Below, piece by piece: positions 25,047 to 33,455 of a stretch of 64,000 nucleotides of DNA; positions within the stretch are counted from its first letter, which is position 1, and each line of letters starts with the position of its first letter. The stretch comes from Treponema sp. UBA4267 (GTDB lineage Bacteria > Spirochaetota > Spirochaetia > Treponematales > Treponemataceae), in NCBI GenBank assembly GCA_002395155.1, contig DGWD01000040.1, forward strand, positions 1 to 64,000. The letters run 5' to 3'. The notes below the pieces were generated by a model that worked only from the letters and a program-made list of their open reading frames with translations, ran no database searches and was not told where the DNA came from. Position numbers and translations under genes: made by a program.

Positions 25047-26228
25047 ATGTTAATTTCTGTTACACTTTCTAAACCAAATTCAAATGTTGAAGAAGAACTC
25101 GGAAAAGCTTTTGAAAAAATAAAGATTAAGATAGAGAATTCTGCCCAGGGAACTGGCTATTTTGCAGAAATGTTCACAAAAACCCAGGTTTTTCACCAGC
25201 ATTTCACAGAAGCTCAACTCCAGGATTTTCTTGAAAAACACGCCGGAAAGACTTTTAAAAATTGTGTAGAAAGAAGTGACTCCAGCGAAATTACAATAAT
25301 GGCCAACAAAAAAGGAAAAATCACCAGACTTGAAAGGCCTTTACCTAAAAATCAAAAAAGCTCTGCATCTTCGAACAACTTAAAAATTCTGCCTGCTGCT
25401 AAAAAGAAAAATTATCTTTTGCCAGAAGGAAATCCTGTTCCATTTTTAGTTTTACTAGGCCTTATGACCAGCGACGGAAAGGTTATTAAATCAAAATATG
25501 ATAAATTCCGCCAGATAAACCGTTTTTTGGAATTTGTGGACGATATTATAGAGCCAGTTTTACAGCTTAAGAAGAAGGATGGAGAAGCTCCAAACTCCCC
25601 TATCAGAATTGCAGATTTTGGATGTGGAAAATCATATCTTACTTTTGCAGTTCATTATTTTCTTACTCAAATAAGGGGGATAGCCTGCCAGATAGAGGGA
25701 CTGGACTTAAAAGAAGATGTAATTAAATACTGCAATGATATTACAAACAAACTTGAACTTAAAAACTTAATTTTCCATACAGGAAATATTTCTGACTATT
25801 CTGGAAAAGATAATCCTGATATCGTTATCACTCTACACGCATGCGACACAGCCACCGATTTTGCCTTGCAATATGCCGTAGAAAGAGGGGCCAAGGCTAT
25901 TTTGAGTGTTCCATGCTGCCAGCACCAGGTAAATCAGGAACTTGGCAAACAAAAAACAGATAATCTGCCACAGGCCTTTGAGCCACTTTTAAAATGGGGA
26001 ATTATAAGGGAAAAATTTTCTTCTCTGGTAACAGATGCTCTTAGGGGCCAATGGCTTGAAAATCAAGGCTATAAAGTTCAGATGCTGGAATTCATTGATA
26101 TGGAGCATACTCCTAAAAACATTTTAATAAGAGCAATAAAAAGTGATGGAGAAAAGAAAAAGATGCAGGATCTGGAAAAACCTGAACTTTTACAGGCCCT
26201 AAATATTAATCCTCAGATTTGGAAGTAG
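25047..26228 (+). CDS. SAM-dependent methyltransferase (Methyltransf_32-like)
   Basis: 393 residues. The N-terminal about 130 residues are a separate region without recognised motif. The methyltransferase core follows, with SAM motif I RIADFGCGKSYLTFAVHYFL at about 188-207, acidic residue in IEGLDLKEDV, and DIVITLHACDTATDFAL. The SVPCCQHQVNQEL segment with paired cysteines is typical of the Methyltransf_32 group also found in eukaryotic METTL25/GSTCD-like proteins. Target unknown, possibly RNA. It is divergent from parA and has TATACT (25024-25029) plus AAAGGTGG before the ATG. Confidence 0.8.
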   Translation: MLISVTLSKPNSNVEEELGKAFEKIKIKIENSAQGTGYFAEMFTKTQVFHQHFTEAQLQDFLEKHAGKTFKNCVERSDSSEITIMANKKGKITRLERPLPKNQKSSASSNNLKILPAAKKKNYLLPEGNPVPFLVLLGLMTSDGKVIKSKYDKFRQINRFLEFVDDIIEPVLQLKKKDGEAPNSPIRIADFGCGKSYLTFAVHYFLTQIRGIACQIEGLDLKEDVIKYCNDITNKLELKNLIFHTGNISDYSGKDNPDIVITLHACDTATDFALQYAVERGAKAILSVPCCQHQVNQELGKQKTDNLPQAFEPLLKWGIIREKFSSLVTDALRGQWLENQGYKVQMLEFIDMEHTPKNILIRAIKSDGEKKKMQDLEKPELLQALNINPQIWK

Positions 26229-26243
26229 GAAGTTCTAAAAGTT

Positions 26244-27065
26244 TTATTCAGCTTTTTTCCAGGCGTCTATAAACTCAATCATAAACTGCTGAACATCACC
26301 AAACCATTTCTGCTGGAACCTAACTGCTTCAAGACCAATGTAACGGAAATGCCAGCTTTCCCAACGGTAACCAGTAACATCTTCATAACCATGAGGGAAA
26401 CTTAAAGACCAGCCATATTTTGCCGCATTTTGGTAAACCCACTTGCCAGCTTTAGTATCAGCAAAGGCATCGTCAACTGGAGCAAAGTCTAAAGCCATTC
26501 CAAGCTGATGTTGACTTGTTCCAGGCCGAGCACTTTCTCTTTCTGCTTCTTCAAGTCCATCTACCTTTACCCAGTAATTAAAAAGATTATCCTGATACTC
26601 GTAAGAACGATAAGTTGAACTGACAGTTAGTGTTACTCCATCAGCTTTTGCAGCAGCTCCAAGCTCTTTCAAAGCTTCAAAGGCTTCTGGACGCAGACTT
26701 AAATTATTTTTATTAATTGCAAAATAATCATTTTTTTCAAGATGAATAAGATTTTTAGGTTCATAAGATGAAGAAACCTTGTGAGTTTTGTCGATTAAGA
26801 AAAACGGACTTAAATCTTCGGAAGAAAAATCCTTTTCTGTATCCAAAACCCTATGAAGATCTGCCAAAAATTCTTCAGGATCGCCGTTTGGAATTGCCTG
26901 CTTACATCGCTCTGACATTTGAACTAAAACTTTATTCAATTTTAAAATTTCTGGATTTACAGGTTTTGATTCAGAAGTCTTTTTTGAAGGTTTAGCACAA
27001 GCTGTTAATGATAAAAATATAAATGCTGCCGAAGTTAAAACGATTTTTTTTAAGATAACTTTCAT
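26244..27065 (-). CDS. D-alanyl-D-alanine carboxypeptidase lipoprotein (M15B, VanY-like)
   Basis: 273 residues. A lipoprotein signal (VLTSAAFIFLSLTAC, lipobox LTAC) anchors it in the envelope. M15B zinc-peptidase features: STYRSYEYQDNLF, then RPGTSQHQLGMALDF with the first metal His and Asp, and WESWHFRYIG with the last metal His. It would trim the terminal D-Ala from peptidoglycan stem peptides. Size and motif spacing fit VanY/DacY-type enzymes. The gene is convergent with the methyltransferase gene and separate from rsmG by about 30 bp. Confidence 0.92.
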   Translation of the reverse strand: MKVILKKIVLTSAAFIFLSLTACAKPSKKTSESKPVNPEILKLNKVLVQMSERCKQAIPNGDPEEFLADLHRVLDTEKDFSSEDLSPFFLIDKTHKVSSSYEPKNLIHLEKNDYFAINKNNLSLRPEAFEALKELGAAAKADGVTLTVSSTYRSYEYQDNLFNYWVKVDGLEEAERESARPGTSQHQLGMALDFAPVDDAFADTKAGKWVYQNAAKYGWSLSFPHGYEDVTGYRWESWHFRYIGLEAVRFQQKWFGDVQQFMIEFIDAWKKAE

Positions 27066-27097
27066 AATCCCCTCTTTAATATTCCCTATTTTGTATT

Positions 27098-27763
27098 TTA
27101 TTTTTTTATTACAACAAGATTTCTCTGACTATCCTCAAGGCCTGGAACAAAAAGCTCCTGAACCTTATATTCAGGAACAAGATTCTTTATCCCCTGCATT
27201 TCTTCTGTAATACTGTCCATTTTAGCCTTATAAGCACACAGGTAAGCTCCATCCTTGACCATTTTAAGCAGAGTTTTAGTCATAGCCTGATCCAAAGGAC
27301 GGAAGGCACGGAAGGTAATAAGGTCATATTTTTTTTCAGGAACTTTTTCTGCTTCTGAACAAATGACTTCTACATTTTTTAAGCCTAAAATTGCAGCACA
27401 GTTTTCCAAAAATGCACAACGCTTACTCATTCTTTCTACCAGATTAAATTTATACTGGGGAAAGGCTGCCGCAAGTGGAATGCCTGGTAAACCGCCGCCA
27501 GATCCTATATCAGCAATAAGCAAGTCTGATGAAGATGTTTGATCCTCCAATTCCTGCAGCAATGCTTTAATTGGACCATAAGCCGCAAGGGAGTCTAAAA
27601 TATGGCGGACAACCAGTTCGTCATGGTCACTTGTATTAGTAAGATTATAGGCTGAATTAAAAAGAATGATTTCGTTGATGTAGGAATCCATTTTTCCTTC
27701 AAGAGTTGAAATTACATCCGAAGCAAGACCGCATTTTTCCAATCCCATAGAAAGTAAAGACAT
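27098..27763 (-). CDS. rsmG: 16S rRNA (guanine-527-N7)-methyltransferase
   Basis: 221 residues. Methylates G527 in the 530 loop of 16S rRNA. The SAM-binding motif I reads IADIGSGGGLPGIPLA at about residues 82-97, preceded by NLTNTSDHDELVVRHILDSLAA, the family's early signature, and followed by LVERMSKRCAFLENC. The start lies 3 bp after the stop of the preceding exported-protein gene, so it is read as part of a rsmE...rsmG row. Formerly named gidB and often near parAB, as here. Confidence 0.96.
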   Translation of the reverse strand: MSLLSMGLEKCGLASDVISTLEGKMDSYINEIILFNSAYNLTNTSDHDELVVRHILDSLAAYGPIKALLQELEDQTSSSDLLIADIGSGGGLPGIPLAAAFPQYKFNLVERMSKRCAFLENCAAILGLKNVEVICSEAEKVPEKKYDLITFRAFRPLDQAMTKTLLKMVKDGAYLCAYKAKMDSITEEMQGIKNLVPEYKVQELFVPGLEDSQRNLVVIKK

Positions 27764-27766
27764 GAT

Positions 27767-28687
27767 CTACCTCTTATCAATATCCAAAAGCATATCTGCA
27801 GTTAGATTATCGTCATTAACATGCATTACAACAAGATTTCCTGTTTTTTCGGCAGTCAAATCATGCTTGGACATAAGTTTATAAACAAAGGAATTTTCGT
27901 TTTTGCTGCTCTGAACAATTGAAGGCTGAACCTTGTAAGAAACAGAAGATCCCGCAGAAGAAACTGTCTTAAAAAGCATATAAAAAGTTTCTGTCATTAA
28001 CTTTTGATTAAGATAGTATTTTCGGTCGCCTGTAAGAAGAAAACTTCCATCAGCTTCTGGCTCAGAAAAGAAAACTTCAACCAGGGAATCTGCAATATTG
28101 TAGCCGTTTACCTTAAAACGCAGAATGGCAGGTTCTCTCTGTTTAAAAGTCTTAGAATCAGTTTTTACATCCGAAAGGGCTTCTTTTTCGGCAACAGAAG
28201 TTTTTTTCTGATCTTCTTTTAAATCGTTCAGGCTATTTAAAACCTGCTGGAGTAAAACATTTGTCGAAGTTGAAGTTATATAGTTAGAAAGACTTGATGA
28301 AGTATTCAAACCTGAAATCGAAGAAAACAAACCTGAATCATAAAGAGAAGAAATATCTGAGGCAGTCAAAGTTGAAGTATCTGTACCCAAAAGAGCCGAA
28401 ACAACATCTTCTGATGAAGTTGCATCTGACAGCAGAACTTCTTTTGTATCACCGGTAGTTTCTTTTTTATTGCTTGTAACTTTTCTACTTAATGATGTAT
28501 TTGGAAAGCTTGGTGTATAAAAAGAAGAATCTGTAGAAATTGTCGGCATTGAAGGCATTTCTGGCATAGATGGCATTGACAGTGACTGTGCAGTTAGCTG
28601 GAATGCCAGGAAAGCGGAAAGTGAAATTAGGGCTGTTGAGATAATTTTCTTACTACAAGCTGGCAAGACTTTCCTCCACATATTCAA
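27767..28687 (-). CDS. Exported protein of unknown function, Ser-rich N-terminal region
   Basis: 306 residues. N-terminal signal peptide (KKIISTALISLSAFLAFQLTAQS) with a likely cleavage after LTAQ. A Met/Pro/Ser stretch with repeated MPSMPEMPSMP follows, then a long Ser/Thr-rich region (about 60-150) probably disordered, and a folded C-terminal part from about 170 (LRFKVNGYNIADSLVEVFF ... LLTGDRKYYLNQKLMTETFY). No known domain was recognised. Its first 35 bp overlap the end of the SprT-like gene, which suggests translational coupling. Treponemal periplasmic protein is the best guess. Confidence 0.7.
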   Translation of the reverse strand: MNMWRKVLPACSKKIISTALISLSAFLAFQLTAQSLSMPSMPEMPSMPTISTDSSFYTPSFPNTSLSRKVTSNKKETTGDTKEVLLSDATSSEDVVSALLGTDTSTLTASDISSLYDSGLFSSISGLNTSSSLSNYITSTSTNVLLQQVLNSLNDLKEDQKKTSVAEKEALSDVKTDSKTFKQREPAILRFKVNGYNIADSLVEVFFSEPEADGSFLLTGDRKYYLNQKLMTETFYMLFKTVSSAGSSVSYKVQPSIVQSSKNENSFVYKLMSKHDLTAEKTGNLVVMHVNDDNLTADMLLDIDKR

Positions 28688-29465
28688 GACGCTGGGTCAA
28701 CTGTGCGATTGTTTTTTCAAGTCTGGATTTTTCTTTTTCCAATTTTGTTTTCGGATCCTGACCACGAGATTCTGCTGACTTTTGCTTCATCATTTCGCGC
28801 ACTGTAGAAGGACTTTTTCCACCCTGCAAAAACTCCTGTTCAATCTGAGCTCTATCATCCTTCTTTTTTACAGATGCCACAACTTTCATATTTTCAAAAC
28901 CAATTGCAGGATTTACATCAATTGCAGCAACCTTACGAATATCTTTTGCAGTATTTCTTGGTAAACACAAAACACGATCTATATAATCTTCATAACGGAT
29001 ATCTGCTTCTCTACAAAGGTCAAAAGCTCTTGCAAGTTTTTTTCCAAATTCCTGCATAAGCTGTCCGTTTTTGGCAAGATAATTGGTTTTTATATCTTCT
29101 GTAAGTTCTTTAAGTTCGGCATTGTTTTCCCAACCAATTGAATAATAGCCTTTTTCTTCTGCTATTTTTAGAAGACCACCAAATCTAGCCCAAAATTCCT
29201 GGGTATGAACTTTACAGGCACGTCCATAAGAAGGATCGTTTTCCTGTTTTTCAATTGTAACAAGGTGGTGGGTATATTCATGAATAGCTGTATAAATCAA
29301 CATATTATCAGTTTTTAAATTAAGATTATGGATAAAAATTTCATGAGTATCAGGTTTATAAAAACCGTTTACCCTCTTACTTTCTTTTCCTGTCTGAGTA
29401 ACTGTAAAATCTATTTCACAAGATTCCAAATCAAGCAGAATCTCTTTAATTCTTTCATTTGTCAT
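28653..29465 (-). CDS. SprT-like putative zinc metallopeptidase with C-terminal coiled coil
   Basis: 270 residues. HExxH motif at AIHEYTHHLVT (about residues 60-70), inside a helix after strand-like GFYKPDTHEIFIHN, as in SprT/M48-like zincins. A downstream acidic residue must give the third ligand; the stretch RAFDLCREADIRYEDYID is a candidate. The last about 40 residues (KTKLEKEKSRLEKTIAQLTQRLEYVEESL) form a clear coiled coil. No signal peptide, so cytoplasmic. Substrate unknown. It lies 16 bp after rsmE, in the same direction. Confidence 0.75.
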   Translation of the reverse strand: MTNERIKEILLDLESCEIDFTVTQTGKESKRVNGFYKPDTHEIFIHNLNLKTDNMLIYTAIHEYTHHLVTIEKQENDPSYGRACKVHTQEFWARFGGLLKIAEEKGYYSIGWENNAELKELTEDIKTNYLAKNGQLMQEFGKKLARAFDLCREADIRYEDYIDRVLCLPRNTAKDIRKVAAIDVNPAIGFENMKVVASVKKKDDRAQIEQEFLQGGKSPSTVREMMKQKSAESRGQDPKTKLEKEKSRLEKTIAQLTQRLEYVEESLASL

Positions 29466-29480
29466 TTATATAACCTCATT

Positions 29481-30236
29481 CTAATCCAAATAACCAAGTT
29501 TATTTAAGATGATGGAACCAGCTACCGTAGCAGCAGTTTCTGTTCTCATAATTCTAGAGCCCATTCCGCAACGAATAAACCCGTAATCTTCCAACATTTT
29601 CCTTTCTTTATCGGTCCAGCCCCTTTCACTACCAATTGCAGCATAAACTGGTTTTTCCTTGCAAGATGATGAAGAATCGCAAGTCTGAGTCAGAGCATTT
29701 TGTAAACTTGCCTTAGGATTTATATTATCCAAAGCAAATTTTACAGAATCTTCATTCTGGCACTGACAGGCCTCCAAACACTCTTTAAGTGTTTTATGCA
29801 AAAAGAGTTGAGGAATATGGGTCGACCCCGCCTGAACACTTCCATCTAGCAGCATTTTATAGGCAGACCCCTTTTCTACCAAATTAGACTGCATATAAGA
29901 TTTTTCGCCAAGTTCTGTTCCTGTAAGATGAACCTGCGAAACTCCAAGGGCTGCAATATCTCTTAGTAATCTTTTTAACTGTATTGGACGGGGAAAGCCA
30001 ATAATCATTCTAAGGCAGGTTAAAGGTTTTCCTTCTCCATCAGCATTAAAAACAAAGGTAATTGTTGAATCATCAATTGATGTAATTTTTGCAAGACCAC
30101 TTTTACCATCTATAATTCCAGCGGTAAAGGAATCTCCAACTTTTTTATGAAGGACTTTTATTATATGCTGACCTCTTTCATCTTTTATAGAAAGAGGCTG
30201 ATTTATTTCTTCCTGAGAAAAAAGGCAAATATTCAT
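29481..30236 (-). CDS. rsmE: 16S rRNA (uracil-1498-N3)-methyltransferase
   Basis: 251 residues, SPOUT-class enzyme. The N-terminal PUA-like part (GQHIIKVLHKKVGDSFTAG) is followed by the knotted SAM-binding domain with GFPRPIQLKRLLRDIAALGV, YAAIGSERGWTDKERKML and GSRIMRTETA near the end, the standard RsmE signatures. An insertion of about 25 residues with LDNINPKASLQNALTQ sits in the SPOUT domain. It methylates U1498 in the ribosomal decoding region. The gene follows a TPR protein gene by 4 bp. Confidence 0.95.
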   Translation of the reverse strand: MNICLFSQEEINQPLSIKDERGQHIIKVLHKKVGDSFTAGIIDGKSGLAKITSIDDSTITFVFNADGEGKPLTCLRMIIGFPRPIQLKRLLRDIAALGVSQVHLTGTELGEKSYMQSNLVEKGSAYKMLLDGSVQAGSTHIPQLFLHKTLKECLEACQCQNEDSVKFALDNINPKASLQNALTQTCDSSSSCKEKPVYAAIGSERGWTDKERKMLEDYGFIRCGMGSRIMRTETAATVAGSIILNKLGYLD

Positions 30237-30240
30237 ATAT

Positions 30241-31599
30241 TTAATTGAACATATTAATCTTTTTAAGAATTTTTACAAGTTCGTCCTTTTCGATTAAGTC
30301 AATTGGGCGACCTTCTGTATATTTATGGGCACTTTCGGAGAAGGAACCCATAGTTACACAACAGCCCTGGTCACATTTTGCATCACGGATTTTTCCATGG
30401 AATTCACGAATGTAGATATCACCAATAACATTTTGTGTACGGTAGAATCTGAACAACTGCTTTGATTCCCACTTTGGATTTTCAATTGCACAGACAATTT
30501 CTACAGTTTCAGAAGAAACCTGAACATCTTCAACTTTTACAAAGGAATCCTTGTAATAAGTAGCAATAAATTTTCTACAAAGAGCAACAAAGTCTGAAGT
30601 TCCAGACATAAGATAAATCTGAAGGTTTTTATTCTGATTAAGTTCTGAATAGCGTGCAACCAGCTGATCTGTATCTTTATATCCTGATTTTATAGCTTGA
30701 ACCTGTTTTAGATATATAAGAGCCTTGGAAATATCATTTAACTGAATCCAGGTGTTTCCAAGACGATACTTTATCTGCAACATAATCTGGTCAGGTACAT
30801 TCTGAAGTTTAAGAGCAATTTCGTAATCTTTTACAGCTTCCTGAAAGTTCTTATTTCTTTCGTGCATTTTACCGGCTTCAAGACAAGACTGGGCCCCGAA
30901 CTGAGGATCTGGACGAAGATGCATAAAAACTTTAATAGCCTTATCACCCATTCCAACTTCAGACATTGCAACAGCCATATCATAAAGAACTTCTTTGTTA
31001 TCAGGACGTTCATCCAAAACCCTTTTTAAGAATGGAAGACAATCGCGAAATTTCTGAGCCTTAAACAAACACTGGCCTAAAAGAGCATTTACTTCGATAT
31101 TTTCTGGTTGAACAATTCTAGCCTTTTTTAAACAGTAGATTGCCTTATCATATGTACCGGCATTGTAAAGTGCCTGCCCAAGATAAAAATTACAGTCAAA
31201 GTTTTCAGGATCCTTTTTTAATGAAGTCATAAGGGAAGCAATTGCATCTTCCATTTTTTGTAAATAAAAGGCTGCAATTCCCATACGAAGAGTACATTTT
31301 GCAACATTAATTTCTACATGGGCAGTTGAAATATCAAAAAGAGTTTTATAAACGTTCCAAACTTTTTCCCAGTTTTTTTCACTGTAATAGATATCGCCAA
31401 TTGTTTCTAATGCATTAACATTATGAGGATCGTGGGCAAGTTTCTTTTCCATTTCTTTTAAAATTGCAGACTTTCCTTTTTTTTGTATACGTTGGTTCAC
31501 ATCCTGATCCAAGGTCTTTCTTTTAGTACCTCTTACCAGGATAATAACAACAACGAGCACCGCAGCAACAATTACAGCAATTAAAACCGAAAAAATCAT
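30241..31599 (-). CDS. Membrane-anchored TPR protein with C-terminal Mrr-like (degenerate) domain
   Basis: 452 residues. One N-terminal transmembrane helix (SVLIAVIVAAVLVVVIILV) leads into a cytoplasmic part. Tetratricopeptide repeats fill about residues 50-310 (for example NVNALETIGDIYYSEKNWEKV). Residues about 330-450 look like an Mrr-type restriction-endonuclease-fold domain, by the ending CDQGCCVTMGSFSESAHKYTEGRPIDLIEKDEL. The usual catalytic Gln/Glu-x-Lys strand reads FRFYR here, so nuclease activity is unlikely and a binding role is more plausible. The role is otherwise unknown. Two base-level neighbours are an aminotransferase gene upstream and rsmE downstream. Confidence 0.75.
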   Translation of the reverse strand: MIFSVLIAVIVAAVLVVVIILVRGTKRKTLDQDVNQRIQKKGKSAILKEMEKKLAHDPHNVNALETIGDIYYSEKNWEKVWNVYKTLFDISTAHVEINVAKCTLRMGIAAFYLQKMEDAIASLMTSLKKDPENFDCNFYLGQALYNAGTYDKAIYCLKKARIVQPENIEVNALLGQCLFKAQKFRDCLPFLKRVLDERPDNKEVLYDMAVAMSEVGMGDKAIKVFMHLRPDPQFGAQSCLEAGKMHERNKNFQEAVKDYEIALKLQNVPDQIMLQIKYRLGNTWIQLNDISKALIYLKQVQAIKSGYKDTDQLVARYSELNQNKNLQIYLMSGTSDFVALCRKFIATYYKDSFVKVEDVQVSSETVEIVCAIENPKWESKQLFRFYRTQNVIGDIYIREFHGKIRDAKCDQGCCVTMGSFSESAHKYTEGRPIDLIEKDELVKILKKINMFN

Positions 31600-31620
31600 T
31601 TACAAAAATCCCTTATAAAT

Positions 31621-32793
31621 TTATTTAGAAGTTTTTTCTTTTACCATATCAGCAATACGTTCCATTGCTATCTTTATTTTATTTAAATCTGTAGCATAAC
31701 AACAGCGGATAAAGCCTTCTCCTCCAGCACCAAAACAGGTTCCTGGAACAACTGCAACATTATGCTTTTGAATAAGTTCTGTAGCGAAATCTTCACAGGT
31801 CATACCTGTTGGACGAATATCTGGGAACATGTAGAAAGCACCCTCTGGTTCAATACAAGGAAGTCCCATATCTGTAAAGGCCTTATACATAACATTACGT
31901 CTCTGCTGATAGCTGATACGCATTTTTTCTACATCAGCCCATGCATTTTTTAAGCCTTCGCAAGCTGCATACTGACTAAAAATTGGTGGACAGATTGATG
32001 TATATGCATGAAGTTTACAACACTGAACAAGTAAATCATGAGGAGCGGCAATATAACCAATACGCCATCCTGTCATAGCAAAAGACTTAGAAAAACCATT
32101 AAAAATGATTGCGTAATCTTTCATTCCAGGGAAAGAACCAATTGAAACGTGCTTATGGCCATCATAAAGGAGTTCACAATAGATTTCATCACTCAAACAC
32201 CAGATTTGATGCTTTTTTACAACTTCTGCAATTTTTTTAAGTTCTTCAGCAGGAATAATTCGGCCTGTAGGATTACTTGGAGAACAGAACATAACAGCCT
32301 TTGTTTTTGGAGTACAAGCTGCCTCAATCTGTTCTGCAGTTGGATAAAATCCATTTTTACTTGTATCAAGGTGAATAACCTTAGTCTGACAAAGAGCCGA
32401 CAGTGGCTGATAAGAAACATAACAAGGTTCACAAATGATGATTTCATCACCAGGATTCAAAATTGAACGGAGAACAAGATCCAAACCTTCAGAAGCACCT
32501 ACAGTTGGCAAAATTTCTGTTTTTGGATCGTAGTCCATGTTATAACGTGTAAGATATTTTGCAATTTCTTCACGAAGTTCTATTAAACCCCAGTTTGAAG
32601 TATATGATGTGTGACCTTTTTCTAAATGATAGAAGGCTTCTTCGCGAATTACCCATGGAGTTGGAAAATCTGGTTCGCCGACACCAAGGGAAATAATATC
32701 ATCATGTCCAATACACAATTCAAAAAATTTACGAATTCCTGATGGTGGAATTTCCATCATCAAAGAAGAAAATTTATCTTTACGATTATTCAT
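31621..32793 (-). CDS. PLP-dependent aminotransferase, class I/II
   Basis: 390 residues, fold type I. Substrate and cofactor motifs: ISLGVGEPDFPTPWVIRE near the start, TVGASEGLDLVLRS, NPTGRIIPAEELKKIAEV, LSDEIYCELLYDG, and the PLP lysine in IFNGFSKSFAMTGWRIGY (about residue 234). The C-terminal FIRCCYATDLNKIKIAMERI has the substrate Arg. Closest to aspartate/aromatic/PatA-type aminotransferases; the exact amino acid is not decided. It follows an Lrp/AsnC regulator gene by about 33 bp, which likely controls it. Confidence 0.93.
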   Translation of the reverse strand: MNNRKDKFSSLMMEIPPSGIRKFFELCIGHDDIISLGVGEPDFPTPWVIREEAFYHLEKGHTSYTSNWGLIELREEIAKYLTRYNMDYDPKTEILPTVGASEGLDLVLRSILNPGDEIIICEPCYVSYQPLSALCQTKVIHLDTSKNGFYPTAEQIEAACTPKTKAVMFCSPSNPTGRIIPAEELKKIAEVVKKHQIWCLSDEIYCELLYDGHKHVSIGSFPGMKDYAIIFNGFSKSFAMTGWRIGYIAAPHDLLVQCCKLHAYTSICPPIFSQYAACEGLKNAWADVEKMRISYQQRRNVMYKAFTDMGLPCIEPEGAFYMFPDIRPTGMTCEDFATELIQKHNVAVVPGTCFGAGGEGFIRCCYATDLNKIKIAMERIADMVKEKTSK

Positions 32794-32826
32794 TTTATAC
32801 CTCTATAATAAAACTGGAGGGCTAAA

Positions 32827-33312
32827 TTAAGCCTGAACTCCTTCACGACGATCGCATTCGTCTTCTACATAAACAATGTCGTTCTCTTTATAAGTTTTCA
32901 AAACGAAATTTGTTTTAGTAGAACGAACACCTTCCAAAGTTGAAAGTTTTTCACTAACAAAAAGTGCAACATCTTTTAAATTGTCACCTTCAATCAAAAC
33001 TTTCAAATCATAACCACCACTCATAAGATAAAGAGACTTTACCTGTGGGAAACGGTAGATTCTGTCAGCAATAGCATCAAATCCATGTTCTCTCTGAGGC
33101 TGAACCTGAATCTGAATTTCCGCTACAACTTTGTCCCGCGCGACCGCATCTTTCTCTGGATTAACAACCGCTATATACTTGAGAATAACTCCATCATCTT
33201 CAAGCTTTTTAATAATTGCCTGAACTTCTGCTACGCTTTTTTTTGTCATTGCAGCAATATCTTCTGCAGACAGGCGAGCATTCTGACGTAATAAATCAAG
33301 TATTTCTTCCAT
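32827..33312 (-). CDS. Lrp/AsnC-family transcriptional regulator
   Basis: 161 residues from the ATG at 33312 with GGAGG 10 nt upstream; in-frame codons up to 33333 contain that ribosome site, so they are leader. Helix-turn-helix at about residues 8-45 (LLRQNARLSAEDIAAMTKKS), then the RAM effector domain (KVVAEIQIQVQ ... YLMSGGYDLKVLIEG ... TKTNFVLKTYKEND). Such proteins sense amino acids. The aminotransferase gene just downstream is the natural target. It is divergent from the DUF362 gene. Confidence 0.92.
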   Translation of the reverse strand: MEEILDLLRQNARLSAEDIAAMTKKSVAEVQAIIKKLEDDGVILKYIAVVNPEKDAVARDKVVAEIQIQVQPQREHGFDAIADRIYRFPQVKSLYLMSGGYDLKVLIEGDNLKDVALFVSEKLSTLEGVRSTKTNFVLKTYKENDIVYVEDECDRREGVQA

Positions 33313-33420
33313 AATTGCTAATCCTCCATGCAAATTTTATAGAAATTACATTCTACTATCATTCAGACTTTTTTACAATGAGCCGATTTTTACCATATTT
33401 TGATTTAGAAAAAATATTTC

Positions 33421-33449
33421 TTCACAAAGATAAAATACTCCCCTATAAT
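33421..33449 (+). promoter_or_regulatory. Promoter of the DUF362 gene, predicted leaderless
   Basis: TTCACA (33421-33426), 17-bp spacer, TATAAT (33444-33449), then exactly 6 nt and the ATG at 33456. The first transcribed base would be the A of the ATG; no ribosome site exists there. Confidence 0.7.
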
Positions 33450-33455
33450 TCACCT

